Shown: positions 6,463 through 6,841 of the stretch, one piece after another | Position numbering within the stretch: the stretch's first letter is position 1 | Layout of the letters: each line of letters starts with the position of its first letter | Assembly: GCA_012797715.1 (NCBI GenBank) | Contig: JAAZOO010000511.1 | Span: forward strand, 1-6,841 | Origin: Geobacteraceae bacterium | GTDB lineage: Bacteria > Desulfobacterota > Desulfuromonadia > Geobacterales > Geobacteraceae | Direction of reading: 5' to 3' | DNA: 6,841 nucleotides | Program-made: the position numbers and the translations under genes | The notes under the pieces: model-generated | The model's database searches: none | What the model was told of the DNA's origin: nothing | The model's input: only the letters and a program-made list of their open reading frames with translations

Positions 6463-6841
6463 GTGAAGAACGAGATAGAAGAATTCTGCCGCTACCTGGT
6501 TTGGGAGCGGAACGTTTCGCCCCATACTCTCCGGGCCTACCGGGCCGATCTGGAACTGTTCCGGGAGTTCGTGGCCAAGGAGCTGAAGGGAGAGGCGGAT
6601 GTGGAGGGGGTGACCCACCTGCTGGTGCGGCGCTACCTGGCGTCCCTCGCGCGCGATTGCACAAAAAGCACCATAGGGCGCAAGCTTGCGGCGATCCGCT
6701 CCTTTTTCACCTATCTGGTGCGGGAGGGAAAGGCGCTGAAGAACCCCGGGGAACTGGTGGCCACGCCGAAAAAGGAAAAGAGGGTTCCGTTTCACCTGAC
6801 AATCGACGAGGTGACAACCCTGGTAACCGCGCCGGGAGGGA
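6463..6841 (+). CDS. xerC: Tyrosine recombinase XerC-type, N-terminal part (3' end outside window)
   Basis: The frame from GTG 6463 stays open to the window end, giving 126 full codons of a protein that is usually about 295-300 residues. The N-terminus carries the core-binding (SAM-like) domain of Xer recombinases: FCRYLVWERNVSPHTLRAYRADL, then the RRYLASL helix, TKSTIGRKLAAIRSFFTYL and NPGELVATPKKEKRVP, followed by the start of the catalytic domain (LTIDEVTTLV). XerC and XerD together resolve chromosome dimers at the dif site near the terminus. The catalytic residues (R, K, H-x-x-R, H/W, Y) lie beyond the window, so activity cannot be confirmed. The 'NP...L.TPKKEKRVP' linker reads more like XerC than XerD, but separation from other Xer-type integrases needs the full protein. 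A likely terminator separates it from the macroglobulin gene, so it is probably transcribed separately and functionally unrelated to the upstream cluster. Confidence 0.85.
   Translation, partial: MKNEIEEFCRYLVWERNVSPHTLRAYRADLELFREFVAKELKGEADVEGVTHLLVRRYLASLARDCTKSTIGRKLAAIRSFFTYLVREGKALKNPGELVATPKKEKRVPFHLTIDEVTTLVTAPGG

Overview
The window is a GC-rich bacterial chromosome segment with strong G/C preference at third codon positions. It holds four genes, all on the + strand. The style (GTG starts, a periplasmic thioester macroglobulin, a VanW-family protein, a XerC-type recombinase) suggests a Gram-negative, possibly a Geobacter-like member of the Desulfuromonadota/Deltaproteobacteria. That assignment is an impression from the proteins and was not tested by any search.

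Layout: (1) 1-332 is the C-terminal end of a VanW-family protein whose start lies outside the window. (2) 334-1101, one base after that stop, encodes a 255-residue protein with an N-terminal export or anchor segment and a divergent AMMECR1-like domain. (3) After a 54-base gap of lower GC comes a 1730-residue bacterial alpha-2-macroglobulin (1156-6348). It has a signal peptide, N-terminal carboxypeptidase-regulatory-like repeats, MG2/MG3, bait-region, A2M, thioester (CVEQ) and C-terminal MG10-like regions. (4) A strong GC hairpin with a T-rich tail (6380-6427) probably terminates that unit. (5) 6463 to the window end is the N-terminal part of a XerC-type tyrosine recombinase.

The first three genes look like one transcription unit devoted to the cell envelope: a VanW domain (linked to peptidoglycan), an exported AMMECR1-like protein of unknown role, and a covalent protease trap. 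The usual partner of thioester bacterial macroglobulins, the penicillin-binding protein PbpC, is not adjacent on either visible side. The most unusual item is the exported AMMECR1-like protein. AMMECR1 proteins are normally cytosolic; here the hallmark RGCIG motif has become IACSG, and the protein's only two cysteines would face each other across a predicted beta hairpin. No RNA gene, mobile element or CRISPR array was seen.
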